A DNA stretch of 64,000 bases from Actinomycetota bacterium (lineage in GTDB: Bacteria > Actinomycetota > Acidimicrobiia > Acidimicrobiales > Ilumatobacteraceae), in assembly GCA_963169665.1 (NCBI GenBank), contig CAUJET010000159.1, positions 62,001 through 126,000 on the forward strand, written 5' to 3'. How positions within the stretch are numbered: position 1 is the stretch's first letter; each line of letters begins with the position of its first letter. Below the pieces are notes generated by a model that made no database searches, was not told the origin of the DNA, and saw only the letters and a program-made list of their open reading frames with translations. Made by a program: the position numbers and the translations under genes. Below are positions 1 through 7,900 of this stretch, one piece after another.

Positions 1-417
1 GCGATGTGCCGCGCGTTCGCGCCGGTGCTGGCGCGGCACCCGCAGAGCGCGATCGTGAACGTGCTGTCGGCCGGCGGACTGGTGGCCGTGCCGGCGATGG
101 GCGGCTACAGCCCGTCGAAGTTCGCGGCGCGGGCGATGACGACCTGCGTCCGGGCCGAGCTCGCACCGCAGGGCACCGCCGTCAGCGCGCTCATCGTCGG
201 CTCGGTCGACACCCGCATGGCGGCCGACGTGGTGGGCTGGAAGGAGACCCCGGCCAACATCGCCGCCCACGGCGTGCGCGCGATCCGCAAGAGCATCGAC
301 GAGATCGACACCGACCTGATGGCAGTCGAGGTGCGTGCGCATCTCGCCCGCGACCCGAAGGGCCTCGAGGCGCAGATGGCCCGCGGCCTCGGTCGCGGCC
401 TCTCGACCGGCAGATGA
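1..417 (+). CDS. SDR family oxidoreductase, C-terminal part (cut by window start)
   Basis: The open frame enters from the left edge, so only the last 138 codons are visible. They contain the catalytic Y-x-x-x-K of short-chain dehydrogenases as YSPSK (codons 36-40 of the visible part), preceded by the usual strand with Ser-Ala-Gly and followed by a helix and a GSVDT-like segment that packs on the nicotinamide. The Rossmann nucleotide motif lies outside the window, so cofactor preference cannot be judged. The substrate is unknown. Two SnoaL-like genes follow on the same strand and may form an operon with it. Confidence 0.8.
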   Translation, partial: AMCRAFAPVLARHPQSAIVNVLSAGGLVAVPAMGGYSPSKFAARAMTTCVRAELAPQGTAVSALIVGSVDTRMAADVVGWKETPANIAAHGVRAIRKSIDEIDTDLMAVEVRAHLARDPKGLEAQMARGLGRGLSTGR

Positions 418-475
418 ACCAGAGCGACACCGACCGCATGGCCTCCCGGCCACGCACCGAACCAAGGAGTGACGG

Positions 476-874
476 ATGAGCGACACGGACATGATCGAGC
501 TGGCCCGCCGGTTCGTCGGCGCGATCGAACGCGGCGATGTCGACGAGGTGCGGGCCTGCTACCACCCCGACGCACAGGTGTGGCACAACAACGACGGTAT
601 CGAGCAGACCGTCGACGAGAACATGAAGGTGCTGACCTGGATGGCCCGCACGCTCGCGACCCGCCGCTACCGGGTGATCCGGCTGGAGGCGCTGCCGGAC
701 GGCTTCCTGCAGCAGCACGTGCTGGAGGCCGACCTGCCCGGCGGCGGGACGTGGTCGCTCGACGCGTGCGTGATCGTGCGCGTGCTCGACGGCCTCATCG
801 TCCGTCTCGACGAGTACCTCGACTCAGGTCAGGTCGCGAAGCTGACGGCCGCGCTCACCGGCTCGGGATCGTGA
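476..874 (+). CDS. SnoaL/NTF2-like protein
   Basis: A 132-residue protein with the alpha+beta cone layout of the SnoaL-like/NTF2 superfamily: an N-terminal helix with ARRFVGAIERGDVDEVRACYHPDAQVWHN, the typical helix followed by a W-H strand, and paired C-terminal strands. Members are small cyclases, isomerases or ligand-binding proteins, often acting on polyketides or steroids. No substrate can be assigned. The start is set by a good ribosome binding site (AAGGAG about 8 nt upstream). The stop overlaps the GTG start of the next gene (GTGA), so translation is probably coupled. Confidence 0.75.
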   Translation: MSDTDMIELARRFVGAIERGDVDEVRACYHPDAQVWHNNDGIEQTVDENMKVLTWMARTLATRRYRVIRLEALPDGFLQQHVLEADLPGGGTWSLDACVIVRVLDGLIVRLDEYLDSGQVAKLTAALTGSGS

Positions 875-1299
875 CCACGCGGCTCGACCTCATGCGCCAG
901 GTGATGGGTGCCTGGGCGGCCGGCGACGTCGACGGCGTGGTCGGCCGCATGACCGACGACATCGTGTGGCACTACGCCGCGGCCACCCATCCGCCGGTGC
1001 GCGGCACCGCGCAGGTGCGCAAGCTGCTGGCCGTGCTCCAGGCGGAGATGCGCGATGTGGTGTGGTCGGTGTTCGCCTCGGCCGAGACCGACGACCGCCT
1101 GTTCATCGAAGGCGTCGACTCGTACACCGCGGCCAACGGTGCTCGCATCGCGACGCCCTACATGGGCATCGTCGAGTTCCGGGGCGACCTGATCTGCGGG
1201 TGGCGCGACTACGTCGATCTCGGCGTGGCTGCCGCGCAGCGCGCAGGCGAACCGAACCCGCCGCACGTCCAGGAGCTGCTCGACCGTCCGACGACCTGA
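871..1299 (+). CDS. SnoaL/NTF2-like protein, second copy
   Basis: A 142-residue NTF2-like protein beginning at a GTG that overlaps the stop of the preceding SnoaL-like gene by 4 nt. The helix LMRQVMGAWAAGDVDGVV, the D-D-I-V-W-H strand and the C-terminal I-C-G-W-R-D-Y-V-D strand are typical of SnoaL-like and limonene epoxide hydrolase-like proteins. Both neighbours belong to the same superfamily but are not close copies, so they may form a heteromeric enzyme or act on successive intermediates with the upstream SDR. The substrate is unknown. Confidence 0.75.
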   Translation: MTTRLDLMRQVMGAWAAGDVDGVVGRMTDDIVWHYAAATHPPVRGTAQVRKLLAVLQAEMRDVVWSVFASAETDDRLFIEGVDSYTAANGARIATPYMGIVEFRGDLICGWRDYVDLGVAAAQRAGEPNPPHVQELLDRPTT

Positions 1300-1311
1300 C
1301 CCTCGGGCCGG

Positions 1312-2265
1312 TCAGCCCTGTGGCGATCGTCCGGCCGACAGCGCGGACCAGATCGCGCGGTACGAGGGGTACTCGAACGTCGCGTCGACGTAGCCCGCCT
1401 CGCGCAGCGCGCGGTGGTACGACGGCAGGTGTCGGAACGGCACACCCGAATCGACGTGGTGGGCGAGGTGCCACCCGATGCAGTACGGGACCAGGAACAG
1501 GCGGGCCGTGATCGACTGCGCCACCGAGTGCGTGGTCTCGCGCCGGTCGGACGACATCTGCATGCCGCCGTGCTCGGCGATCGATCGCAGCCGGTTGATC
1601 ACCCGCCACACGGTGAGGAACGGGCCGAGCCACAGCACCGGGTACACCCACCAGTGCCCGCTCGCGACGGCGGCCGCGATCATCACGGCCTGCACCGCGT
1701 CGATCTTCCAGGTGGTGCGGCGGACCTTGGGGTCGGGTGACCGCCAGCCGAGGAGCACACCGCGGAACAGCTTGATGCCGGTGCGTCCCGTGGCGTCGCG
1801 CACGAGCTTGCGGCGGAGGCTGTCCTTGGCGATCGGGTACCCGCGGTAGAGGGGGATGTCGGGTTCGTCGGGACCGAACTCCTGGCGGTGGTGGGCCATG
1901 TGCACGCGCCGGTAGGCGTCGGTGGAGGTGTACTGCGGGAACCCGAGGAGCCACCGGCCGACCAGATCGTTCGCCCGCCGGTTCGAGAAGAGCAGCCGGT
2001 GCGCCGCCTCGTGCATCAGCGAGGCGAACTGGGCGTGGGCCCGACCCATCAGCAGGAACGCCGGGATCGTGCTCCAGGGTGCCCAGCGGACGCCGAACCA
2101 GATCACGACGCCGGTCTGCAGGTACAGCGCCAGCACCGACCACGCGTTGCGCCACGACGGGATCCGCCGGAGCTCGTCGCGGAAGGCCGGTTGCGGCCGA
2201 CCGTCGTCGCGTACGAGCTCGGTCGCGTGAGCCGTCGGCAGGTGGCTCGGGACCATGGTGTGCAC
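1312..2265 (-). CDS. membrane fatty acid desaturase
   Basis: An integral membrane di-iron desaturase of the FA_desaturase family, which would insert a double bond into acyl chains. The histidine boxes that bind the iron pair are HEAAH (residues 85-89), HMAHH (122-126) and HLAHH (266-270), with an extra EHGG near 231. Hydrophobic segments lie between the boxes. I chose the GTG at 2265 because a TTGACA/TCAGAT promoter lies upstream with the -10 box 7 nt from it. An in-frame ATG at 2289 would add 8 residues but lies inside that promoter. It stands alone and faces away from the pilin gene. Confidence 0.85.
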   Translation of the reverse strand: MHTMVPSHLPTAHATELVRDDGRPQPAFRDELRRIPSWRNAWSVLALYLQTGVVIWFGVRWAPWSTIPAFLLMGRAHAQFASLMHEAAHRLLFSNRRANDLVGRWLLGFPQYTSTDAYRRVHMAHHRQEFGPDEPDIPLYRGYPIAKDSLRRKLVRDATGRTGIKLFRGVLLGWRSPDPKVRRTTWKIDAVQAVMIAAAVASGHWWVYPVLWLGPFLTVWRVINRLRSIAEHGGMQMSSDRRETTHSVAQSITARLFLVPYCIGWHLAHHVDSGVPFRHLPSYHRALREAGYVDATFEYPSYRAIWSALSAGRSPQG

Positions 2266-2272
2266 GAGGTCC

Positions 2273-2302
2273 ATCTGACCAACGGGCATCGCCCGATGTC
2301 AA
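2273..2302 (-). promoter_or_regulatory. candidate leaderless promoter of the desaturase
   Basis: On the minus strand TTGACA (2297-2302) is followed after 18 nt by TCAGAT (2273-2278), and the GTG start comes 7 nt later. Confidence 0.5.
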
Positions 2303-2316
2303 CCGCGGACGCATCA

Positions 2317-2372
2317 CCCCTGATCGAGGGGTCTGTGCGCGCGGTGCTCAGGTCGAGGGCTGCGACGACCGA
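2317..2372 (+). promoter_or_regulatory. inverted repeat plus FliA/WhiG-like promoter before the pilin gene
   Basis: CCCC (2317-2320) and GGGG (2328-2331) flank TGATCGA. After 16 nt comes TCAGG (2348) and 21 nt after its first base CCGA (2369). The same arrangement occurs at 12749-12803 and 58602-58655. TCAAG/CCGATA-like elements resemble sigma-28 class promoters. Confidence 0.4.
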
Positions 2373-2383
2373 GGTATGCGGTC

Positions 2384-3103
2384 ATGCATCGTCATCCCTC
2401 TGCATCCCGCCGCTCCGACGACGGGTTCACCCTCGTGGAACTCCTGATCGTGATCGTCATCCTGGGCGTCCTCGCGACGGTCACCGTGTTCGCCGTGCGC
2501 GGTATCACCGACCAGGGCACGGCATCGGCGACCGATGCCGACGAGCGCACCCTCGAGAGCGCGCAGGAGGCGCACATGGCCAAGGAGGGCGAGTACGCCA
2601 CCGAGGCCGATCTCGTGGCCGCCGGCCTGCTCCGCGGCGAGTCGACGCTGCACGACATCGATCTCGCCGTCGACGGCCAGAGCTACCAGATCGTCGCCCA
2701 GGGTGGCGGCGGCGGCCCGGTCGCTCCGGTGCCGACCGGCACGCCGATCACCTTCGGTGGCGTTCCTGCCGTGGCTGTCGGCTCGGGCCCGGCGTTCATC
2801 GTCATCGGCGGTGCCACGGCCATCACCGAGTGGAACTTGCTCGTGGCCGCATCGCAGTCGACCAACAGCAAGACGATGGTCTTCGTCGACATCGCCGACA
2901 TCGACACCACCACGAAGGCTGAGGACCTGCACGACGCCTCGGTCGCGTTCGCTCGGGTCTTCTCGCTGGCCGACGACGTCGCCAACTTCAGTGGCGCCCA
3001 GCCCTTGTCGCTGTACATGGAACTCTCGAACGGCGCTCCTCAGACGTACACCAAGATCAACGACGGCTCGGGAAGGACCGTCGTGTGGGGCTTCGACTAC
3101 TGA
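2384..3103 (+). CDS. type IV pilin-like protein with prepilin cleavage site
   Basis: A 239-residue protein with a class III signal: a short basic leader, then G14/F15 in GFTLVELL with the conserved Glu at +5, and a hydrophobic helix of about 20 residues (VIVILGVLATVTVFAV). A prepilin peptidase should cut after G14 and methylate F15. Residues 40-75 carry a pilin-like alpha-helical spine. The rest is a glycine-rich and beta-rich domain of unknown fold. No pilus assembly genes lie nearby, so it would rely on machinery encoded elsewhere. It is a minor pilin or pseudopilin rather than a recognised major pilin. Confidence 0.8.
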   Translation: MHRHPSASRRSDDGFTLVELLIVIVILGVLATVTVFAVRGITDQGTASATDADERTLESAQEAHMAKEGEYATEADLVAAGLLRGESTLHDIDLAVDGQSYQIVAQGGGGGPVAPVPTGTPITFGGVPAVAVGSGPAFIVIGGATAITEWNLLVAASQSTNSKTMVFVDIADIDTTTKAEDLHDASVAFARVFSLADDVANFSGAQPLSLYMELSNGAPQTYTKINDGSGRTVVWGFDY

Positions 3104-3151
3104 GTCGATCTGGTCCACCGTCCGCACCTCGCGACGTCGGGCTCCCCTGGG

Positions 3152-3544
3152 TCAGTCCTGGGAGGTCCGACCGAGCAGGTCTTCCTTCCAGCTGCGGAAC
3201 CTCGTGTGGTGGCTGCCGCTCGGACCCGTGCCGTCGCCGGCGTTGTCGGGGAACAGCCGGAAGGTGTGCTGCACGGCGAGGTCGTCGCGGTGGCACGCCC
3301 AGTACCTCGCATCGCCGCCCGAGGCCGGCCCGGCGCGCCACAACAGCCAGTCGCCGATGCGCCGCTTGTAGGTGGCCACCGGCGTGCCCGGTAGGTCGAC
3401 ACCCAGCCGGAGCAGTTCCGGCGGCGCCTCGATCCACGCGCCGGCGACGATGTTGCGGTCGCGCGTGGGCGTGTCGGGCAGGCCGGCGGTGTGGACCGGG
3501 GTGTCGTCGTCGGGGCGCTGGTCGTAGCGGAGGGGTTCGCTCAT
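3152..3544 (-). CDS. conserved hypothetical protein, last gene of an MBL/acyltransferase operon
   Basis: A 130-residue soluble protein rich in Asp, Arg and Trp, with segments such as RRIGDWLLWRAGPA and ARYWACHRDD. There is no signal peptide or membrane segment. I do not recognise the family. Its ATG overlaps the stop of the acyltransferase gene by 4 nt (ATGA), so it is translated from the same message, and the frame has normal high-GC codon use. Confidence 0.65.
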   Translation of the reverse strand: MSEPLRYDQRPDDDTPVHTAGLPDTPTRDRNIVAGAWIEAPPELLRLGVDLPGTPVATYKRRIGDWLLWRAGPASGGDARYWACHRDDLAVQHTFRLFPDNAGDGTGPSGSHHTRFRSWKEDLLGRTSQD

Positions 3545-4704
3545 CGTGCCCGCCAGCGTCGCACGGCCGGCCGCTCCACGCCGTACCAGCTGCCTGCCGC
3601 GAGCACGAGGGTGATCACGGTGGCGATCAGCACGAACACCGCAGCTCGATCCGTGACGTCGTACATCGCGAGGAGTTGCTGCACCGGCCAGGCGTAGAGG
3701 TAGAGGCCGTAGGAGAGGTCGACACCGCGTAGGCGAGCGCCGATCGGGGCCAGGGCGAACGCCACCGGCGGGAGCGCGAGTGCGAGTGCGGCTCCGCCGA
3801 GGTGTTCGGAGAGGAACAGCGAGGTCCGGCCGCCGACGAGGGCGACCGTCAACGCGGCGAGGGGCATCCAACCGAGCAGCCGGATGTGATCGGCGAACGC
3901 TCCGGCGAGGGTGCCGGACAGGAACACGAACAGCAGCATCACCAGGGTCTTGTCGGCCAGCGAGCCGACGACGAACCCGGTGAGCTCCGGTACCTGGTGG
4001 TAGCCGACGGCGAGAACGCCCGTGAGCGTCCACGCCACGGTGACGGTGCGGCGCTCACCCCAGCGGTGGATCACCAGACCGAGCAGACCGACCACGACGT
4101 AGCAGCGGAGCTCGTACGGCAGGGTCCAGAGGGACCCGTTGACGAAGCTCTCGCCGGTCGCTGTGCCGTAGGGGGTCGAGGAGGCGAAGACGCCGCGCAC
4201 GTTGTAGGACATCTCCGTCGGGAAGACGAGGGCACGCCCGATGTACCCGATCGGGCTGTCGGGTCCGGTGCTGAAGAAGCCGCTGAGTCCGCCGTGCTCG
4301 TGTACCCACGCCAGCATCGCGACCGGTAGGGCGCTGCACACGACGGCCACGGCATAGCCCGGCACGATGCGGAGTGCTCGAGCGCGGGTGAACGCCCCGA
4401 ACGGTCGGCGCGCTGCGGACCGGCCGACGAGCATCCCGCTCATGGCGAAGAAGCCGGCGACGGCGAACCCGCCGAGCGTCAGATAGTGCGGCGCGAGCGG
4501 CGAACTGGGTTCGGGGCCGAAGCCGCCGAGCGGCCACGTGTGGCTGACGAGCACCAAGAACGCAAGGATCAGCCGCAACGCGTCGAAGCCCGGTGAGCGG
4601 CCGTCGATGAGGTCGGCCACGGTGACGGATCGAGCGGCGACCGGGGTGCGCTGCGGCCGTCCGTCGCCGGCGTCGTTCCGTCCCGATCGGGCGGTGGAGG
4701 TCAC
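3541..4704 (-). CDS. acyltransferase 3 family membrane protein
   Basis: A 387-residue polytopic protein of the acyltransferase 3 (OafA/NodX-like) family, which transfers acyl groups, usually acetyl, to surface sugars or other exported molecules. The family signature is visible near the N-terminus: FDALRLILAFLVLVSHTW, with the catalytic-type His in the first helix, then GFFAMSGMLVGRS. About ten hydrophobic helices follow. The GTG at 4704 overlaps the stop of the MBL hydrolase gene as GTGA, which fixes this start over the internal GTG at 4620. The substrate is unknown. Confidence 0.85.
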   Translation of the reverse strand: MTSTARSGRNDAGDGRPQRTPVAARSVTVADLIDGRSPGFDALRLILAFLVLVSHTWPLGGFGPEPSSPLAPHYLTLGGFAVAGFFAMSGMLVGRSAARRPFGAFTRARALRIVPGYAVAVVCSALPVAMLAWVHEHGGLSGFFSTGPDSPIGYIGRALVFPTEMSYNVRGVFASSTPYGTATGESFVNGSLWTLPYELRCYVVVGLLGLVIHRWGERRTVTVAWTLTGVLAVGYHQVPELTGFVVGSLADKTLVMLLFVFLSGTLAGAFADHIRLLGWMPLAALTVALVGGRTSLFLSEHLGGAALALALPPVAFALAPIGARLRGVDLSYGLYLYAWPVQQLLAMYDVTDRAAVFVLIATVITLVLAAGSWYGVERPAVRRWRAR

Positions 4705-5315
4705 CAGCCCCGGGCCACCCACTCGGCGAGGGCTGGCCGTTCGTTGCCGATGGTGGTGTCGACGCCGTGTCCGGGCATCACGACCGTGTTCGCCGGCAGC
4801 GTGAACAGCTTGTTGTCGATCGAGTCGATGATGGTCGCGAAGTCGCCGCCCTCGAACGAGGTGTTGCCCGGTCCGCCGGGGAAGAGCGTGTCGCCGGAGA
4901 AGAGCACCGGCGACCCTTCGACGAGGAACGAGATCGACCCTGGCGTGTGGCCCGGGTTGTGGATGGCGTGCAACCGGAGCTTGCCAACCTCGATCACCTC
5001 GGCGTCGTCGAGGAACACGTCGTAGCCGCAGTCCTTCAGCATCGGTGCGTCCTGACTGGTGACGGCGACCTCGTAGCCCGCTTCGCGCATCTGGGTGACG
5101 GCGCCGATGTGGTCCCAGTGGCCGTGGGTCTCGAGCACGCGCTTCACGTCGAGGCGCTGGCACAGTTCGAGCAGGCGTTCGTGCTCGTTGGCAGCGTCGA
5201 TCAGGACCGACTCGCCCGTGTGTCGGCACCGCAGCACGAACACGTTGTTCGCATAGGGACCCACCACCACGCGATGGATCTCGAGTCGCCCGTCGGCCCA
5301 GTGCAGCGTCGTCAT
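4701..5315 (-). CDS. metallo-beta-lactamase fold hydrolase (glyoxalase II-like)
   Basis: A 204-residue MBL-fold enzyme. Metal ligands are THGHWDH (63-69), H123 in NPGHTPGS, D142 in SGDTLFPGGPG and H183 in MPGHG. The order and spacing match small glyoxalase II-like hydrolases that cleave thioesters such as S-acyl glutathione or mycothiol analogues. The thiol used cannot be told from sequence. First gene of a three-gene operon with an acyltransferase and a hypothetical protein. An AAGACT box lies 6 nt before the ATG. Confidence 0.88.
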   Translation of the reverse strand: MTTLHWADGRLEIHRVVVGPYANNVFVLRCRHTGESVLIDAANEHERLLELCQRLDVKRVLETHGHWDHIGAVTQMREAGYEVAVTSQDAPMLKDCGYDVFLDDAEVIEVGKLRLHAIHNPGHTPGSISFLVEGSPVLFSGDTLFPGGPGNTSFEGGDFATIIDSIDNKLFTLPANTVVMPGHGVDTTIGNERPALAEWVARGW

Positions 5316-5321
5316 GGCGTC

Positions 5322-5327
5322 AGTCTT
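5322..5327 (-). promoter_or_regulatory. candidate -10 box of the MBL operon
   Basis: AAGACT on the minus strand, 6 nt before the ATG at 5315, is the spacing expected for a leaderless start. The first base departs from TANNNT. Confidence 0.3.
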
Positions 5328-5355
5328 GCACCGGCGCCACGCCGGGACGGCCAGC

Positions 5356-5760
5356 TCAGCTGGAGACGACGTCGTAGCCGAGCGAGAGGGCCACCATGAT
5401 CTGCGCCGGATCGAAGGTGACGAAGCGGACGGGCCGGGGCAGGCGGTCGGCGGCGGCGAGGTGCAGCGCGTCGCTCAACCGCAGCGGTTGCTCGCGCATG
5501 AGTGCAGCGGCCCGGTCGAGGCAGCGTTGGTCGACGGGCACGACGGCGACACGGTCCCACGTGAGCCGCACCAGATCCTCCAGGTCGTTGCGCAGCACGG
5601 GCTCGTCGACCACTCGGTCGATGAGCGCGAGGGACTCCATCAAGGTGAGCCCGCTCGAGCACCAGTCGGGGTCGTCGCGCATCGCGTCGAGCACGACGGT
5701 TCGGATCGGCTGGTCGAGGTGGGCGGCCACCAGCGCGCTGGCGTCGAGGTAGACGGTCAT
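5356..5760 (-). CDS. PIN domain ribonuclease toxin (VapC-like)
   Basis: A 134-residue PIN domain protein, the endoribonuclease toxin of a type II toxin-antitoxin pair. The four acidic active-site residues fit D6 (YLDASAL), E42 (TLMESLALI), D97 (LRLSDALHLA) and D117 (VTFDPAQ). They would hold Mg for RNA cleavage. It follows the antitoxin gene by 17 nt on the same strand, the usual antitoxin-first order. The target RNA cannot be predicted. Confidence 0.88.
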   Translation of the reverse strand: MTVYLDASALVAAHLDQPIRTVVLDAMRDDPDWCSSGLTLMESLALIDRVVDEPVLRNDLEDLVRLTWDRVAVVPVDQRCLDRAAALMREQPLRLSDALHLAAADRLPRPVRFVTFDPAQIMVALSLGYDVVSS

Positions 5761-5777
5761 CGGCGTCCGGTCATCGG

Positions 5778-6077
5778 TCAGCCGCGGATCTCGCGCAGGA
5801 GCCGGTCGAGCCGGGCGTTGCCCCACACCGTCACGTACCTCTCGGGCACCGAACGGTCGGCCCGCCGCGGCGGGATGAGCGCGCCCGACGACACCAGCGA
5901 TGAGAGATGAGCGGCCGTGGAGCGCTCATCGCTCATCGCGGTCTGGGGTTCGACGGCCGACAGGGGGACGATCGCGGCGGCGGGGCGCCCTGCGATGGAC
6001 ACGAGCGTCGGCTCGCCGCCGGCCGCGCGGCGCACGTGGGCAGCGAGATCGGCGCGCAGCTCGCGGATCCCGATCAC
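5778..6077 (-). CDS. Phd/YefM-family antitoxin
   Basis: A 99-residue protein whose first 45 residues (GIRELRADLAAHVRRAAGG then RPAAAIVPL) are the N-terminal DNA-binding fold of prevent-host-death antitoxins. The C-terminal half is charged and should wrap around the toxin. The start is GTG at 6077, with GGAG about 8 nt upstream. It pairs with the PIN toxin gene downstream. A palindrome with paired TGTAC cores just upstream is a likely autoregulatory operator. Confidence 0.85.
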   Translation of the reverse strand: MIGIRELRADLAAHVRRAAGGEPTLVSIAGRPAAAIVPLSAVEPQTAMSDERSTAAHLSSLVSSGALIPPRRADRSVPERYVTVWGNARLDRLLREIRG

Positions 6078-6107
6078 GGTCGGCTCCTGGTCGGGTGGCG
6101 CTGGTTC

Positions 6108-6129
6108 ATGTGTACGCGAGTGTACACAT
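6108..6129. promoter_or_regulatory. palindromic operator, YefM-type TGTACA cores
   Basis: ATGTGTAC-N6-GTACACAT is a perfect 8-bp inverted repeat around a 6-nt centre. It contains TGTACG (6111-6116) and TGTACA (6121-6126), centres 10 bp apart. YefM-family antitoxins are known to bind paired TGTACA cores, so autoregulation of the adjacent antitoxin gene is likely. It lies 42 nt before the acyl-CoA dehydrogenase start and could affect that gene too. Confidence 0.6.
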
Positions 6130-6159
6130 CTCGATTTCGCCATGCCCGCTCGCCCTCGC

Positions 6160-6165
6160 CAGACT
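6160..6165 (+). promoter_or_regulatory. candidate -10 box of the acyl-CoA dehydrogenase
   Basis: CAGACT, 6 nt before the ATG at 6172. The same hexamer stands 7 nt before the Wzz-like gene start. Confidence 0.3.
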
Positions 6166-6171
6166 GCCCGC

Positions 6172-7287
6172 ATGAACTTTGCCTTCACCGAAGAACAGGA
6201 AGAGCTGCGCAAGACCGTGCGCCAGTTCCTCGACGCCAAGAGCCCCGAGACCGCCGTGCGCGAGCAGATGGAGACCGACAACGGTTTCGATCCCGCCGTG
6301 TGGAGCCAGGCCGGCGAGCAGCTCGGCCTGCAGGGTCTGATCATCCCCGAGGAGTTCGGTGGCTCGGGCTACAGCTACGTCGAGCTCGGCATCGTGCTCG
6401 AGGAGATGGGCCGGGCCCTGCTGTGTGCCCCGTTCTTCTCGACCGTCGTGCTCGCCGCCAACACGCTGATCCACAGCGGTGACGACGCCGCCAAGGCAGC
6501 GCACCTGCCCGGCATCGCCGCCGGCACCACGATCGCGACCCTCGCCTTCACCGAGCCCTCGGGCAAGTGGGACGAGAGCGGCATCACCACCCAGGCCTCC
6601 GGCTCGGGCGACAGCTGGACCCTCAACGGCACGAAGATGTTCGTGCTCGACGGCCACACCGCCGACCTCATCATCGTCGCGGCTCGCACCGACAAGGGCG
6701 TCAGCCTGTTCACCGTCGACGGCGGCGCAGCCGGCCTCACCCGCACGGCGCTCAGCACGATGGACCAGACCCGCAAGCAGGCCAAGCTCGAGTTCGCCAA
6801 CACCCCGGCGACGCTCATCGGCACCGAGGGCGAGGGCTGGAAGGTCCTCGACCGCGTGCTCGACCTCGCCGCCGTCGGCCTCGCCGCCGAGCAGGTCGGT
6901 GGCGCCCAGAAGGTGCTCGAGATGGCCGTCGACTACGCCAAGGTGCGCGTGCAGTTCGGCCGCCCGATCGGTTCGTTCCAGGCGATCAAGCACAAGTGCG
7001 CCGACATGCTGCTCGAGGTCGAGTCGGCCAAGAGCGCGGCGTACTACGGCATGTGGTGCGCGGCTGAGCTCAACGACGAGCTGCCCTCGGTGGCGTCGCT
7101 GGCCAAGGCCTACTGCTCGGAGGCGTACTTCCACGCCACGGCCGAGAACATCCAGATCCACGGTGGCATCGGCTTCACCTGGGAGCACCCGGCGCACCTG
7201 TACTTCAAGCGTGCGAAGTCGAGCGAGCTGCTCTTCGGTGACCCGACCTACCACCGCGAGCTGCTGGCGCAGCGCATCGGCATCTGA
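6172..7287 (+). CDS. acyl-CoA dehydrogenase
   Basis: A 371-residue FAD enzyme of the acyl-CoA dehydrogenase family, oxidising an acyl-CoA to the 2-enoyl-CoA. In order it has the N-terminal helical domain (FTEEQEELRKTVRQFL), the EFGGSGYSYVELGIVLEEMGRA helix pair, the middle beta domain with LAFTEPSG and LNGTKMFVLDG, and the C-terminal domain with RVQFGRPIGSFQAIKHK and IHGGIGFTWEH. The short, actinobacterial-type form is often active on branched or sterol side-chain substrates, which remains inference. An upstream ATG at 6142 is possible, but the start at 6172 matches the family N-terminus. Confidence 0.93.
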   Translation: MNFAFTEEQEELRKTVRQFLDAKSPETAVREQMETDNGFDPAVWSQAGEQLGLQGLIIPEEFGGSGYSYVELGIVLEEMGRALLCAPFFSTVVLAANTLIHSGDDAAKAAHLPGIAAGTTIATLAFTEPSGKWDESGITTQASGSGDSWTLNGTKMFVLDGHTADLIIVAARTDKGVSLFTVDGGAAGLTRTALSTMDQTRKQAKLEFANTPATLIGTEGEGWKVLDRVLDLAAVGLAAEQVGGAQKVLEMAVDYAKVRVQFGRPIGSFQAIKHKCADMLLEVESAKSAAYYGMWCAAELNDELPSVASLAKAYCSEAYFHATAENIQIHGGIGFTWEHPAHLYFKRAKSSELLFGDPTYHRELLAQRIGI

Positions 7288-7331
7288 TCCGTCGGCGGGC
7301 CTCGCCCGCCGTGTGATCGCATCGATCCAGA

Positions 7332-7361
7332 CGAACGGCCCGGGGCGACCCGGGTCGTTCG
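7332..7361 (+). terminator. intrinsic-type terminator after the acyl-CoA dehydrogenase
   Basis: A 13-bp stem (7332-7344 with 7349-7361, one G-U pair) closes a GCGA loop and is followed by CCGTTTT. Confidence 0.7.
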
Positions 7362-7405
7362 CCGTTTTCGGCAGCAGGCCCATGCCCACGTCGGCGGCTC
7401 GCCGA

Positions 7406-7411
7406 TAGCGT
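7406..7411 (+). promoter_or_regulatory. candidate leaderless -10 box
   Basis: TAGCGT, 7 nt before GTG 7419. This spacing favours 7419 over the in-frame GTG at 7410, which would lie within the box. Confidence 0.4.
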
Positions 7412-7418
7412 GCCCGAC

Positions 7419-7871
7419 GTGGAGCCGATCACCTGGGTGTTCCTCGCCGCCGCCACGGTGTGCACGTTCGTCATCGCCGCCGTCGTCATCGGTCGCGAGG
7501 CGCACCGTCTCGACGCCGTCGCGCCCCGATCCGTGTACATGATCGACGAGGTGGTCGAGTTCGTCGCCGAGTATCTCCCGGCAGACACCCAGGCGCGGCT
7601 CACGCCGAACGAGCTCGAGCAACTGCTCACGTTCCACATGCGGTGGCTGCACGCCAAAGGCCTGCAACCCACGAACGTCGTCGACCGGCGCCAGGACATC
7701 GACGACCTCGTGATCGTCGGTGAGGACGACCTCACGGCGTATCTCTTGGTCGAGGCCGACCGTGCCGGGATCGACATCCTCGACGACGTCGACGTCGTCC
7801 ATGTGGTCGATGCACACCTCGCCTACTTCGAGGCGATCGGCGCCGTCGGCCCGAAGGCGATCGACCTGTGA
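7419..7871 (+). CDS. small membrane-anchored hypothetical protein
   Basis: A 150-residue protein with one N-terminal transmembrane helix (ITWVFLAAATVCTFVIAAVVIG) and a soluble mixed alpha/beta domain rich in acidic residues (EYLPADTQARLTPNELEQLL, DDLVIVGEDDLTAYL). I know similar uncharacterised proteins from actinobacteria but cannot assign a role. It is monocistronic, between a terminator and a non-coding stretch. Confidence 0.7.
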   Translation: MEPITWVFLAAATVCTFVIAAVVIGREAHRLDAVAPRSVYMIDEVVEFVAEYLPADTQARLTPNELEQLLTFHMRWLHAKGLQPTNVVDRRQDIDDLVIVGEDDLTAYLLVEADRAGIDILDDVDVVHVVDAHLAYFEAIGAVGPKAIDL

Positions 7872-7900
7872 CGAGCCGTCTCGAGCCGGTGCCGACCTCG

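Noticed and set aside
469-1299. Single 276-codon gene instead of the second SnoaL-like gene
   Set aside because: The first 134 codons are a shadow of the upstream SnoaL-like gene. Only the part from GTG 871 has a fold, and it overlaps the upstream stop by the usual GTGA.
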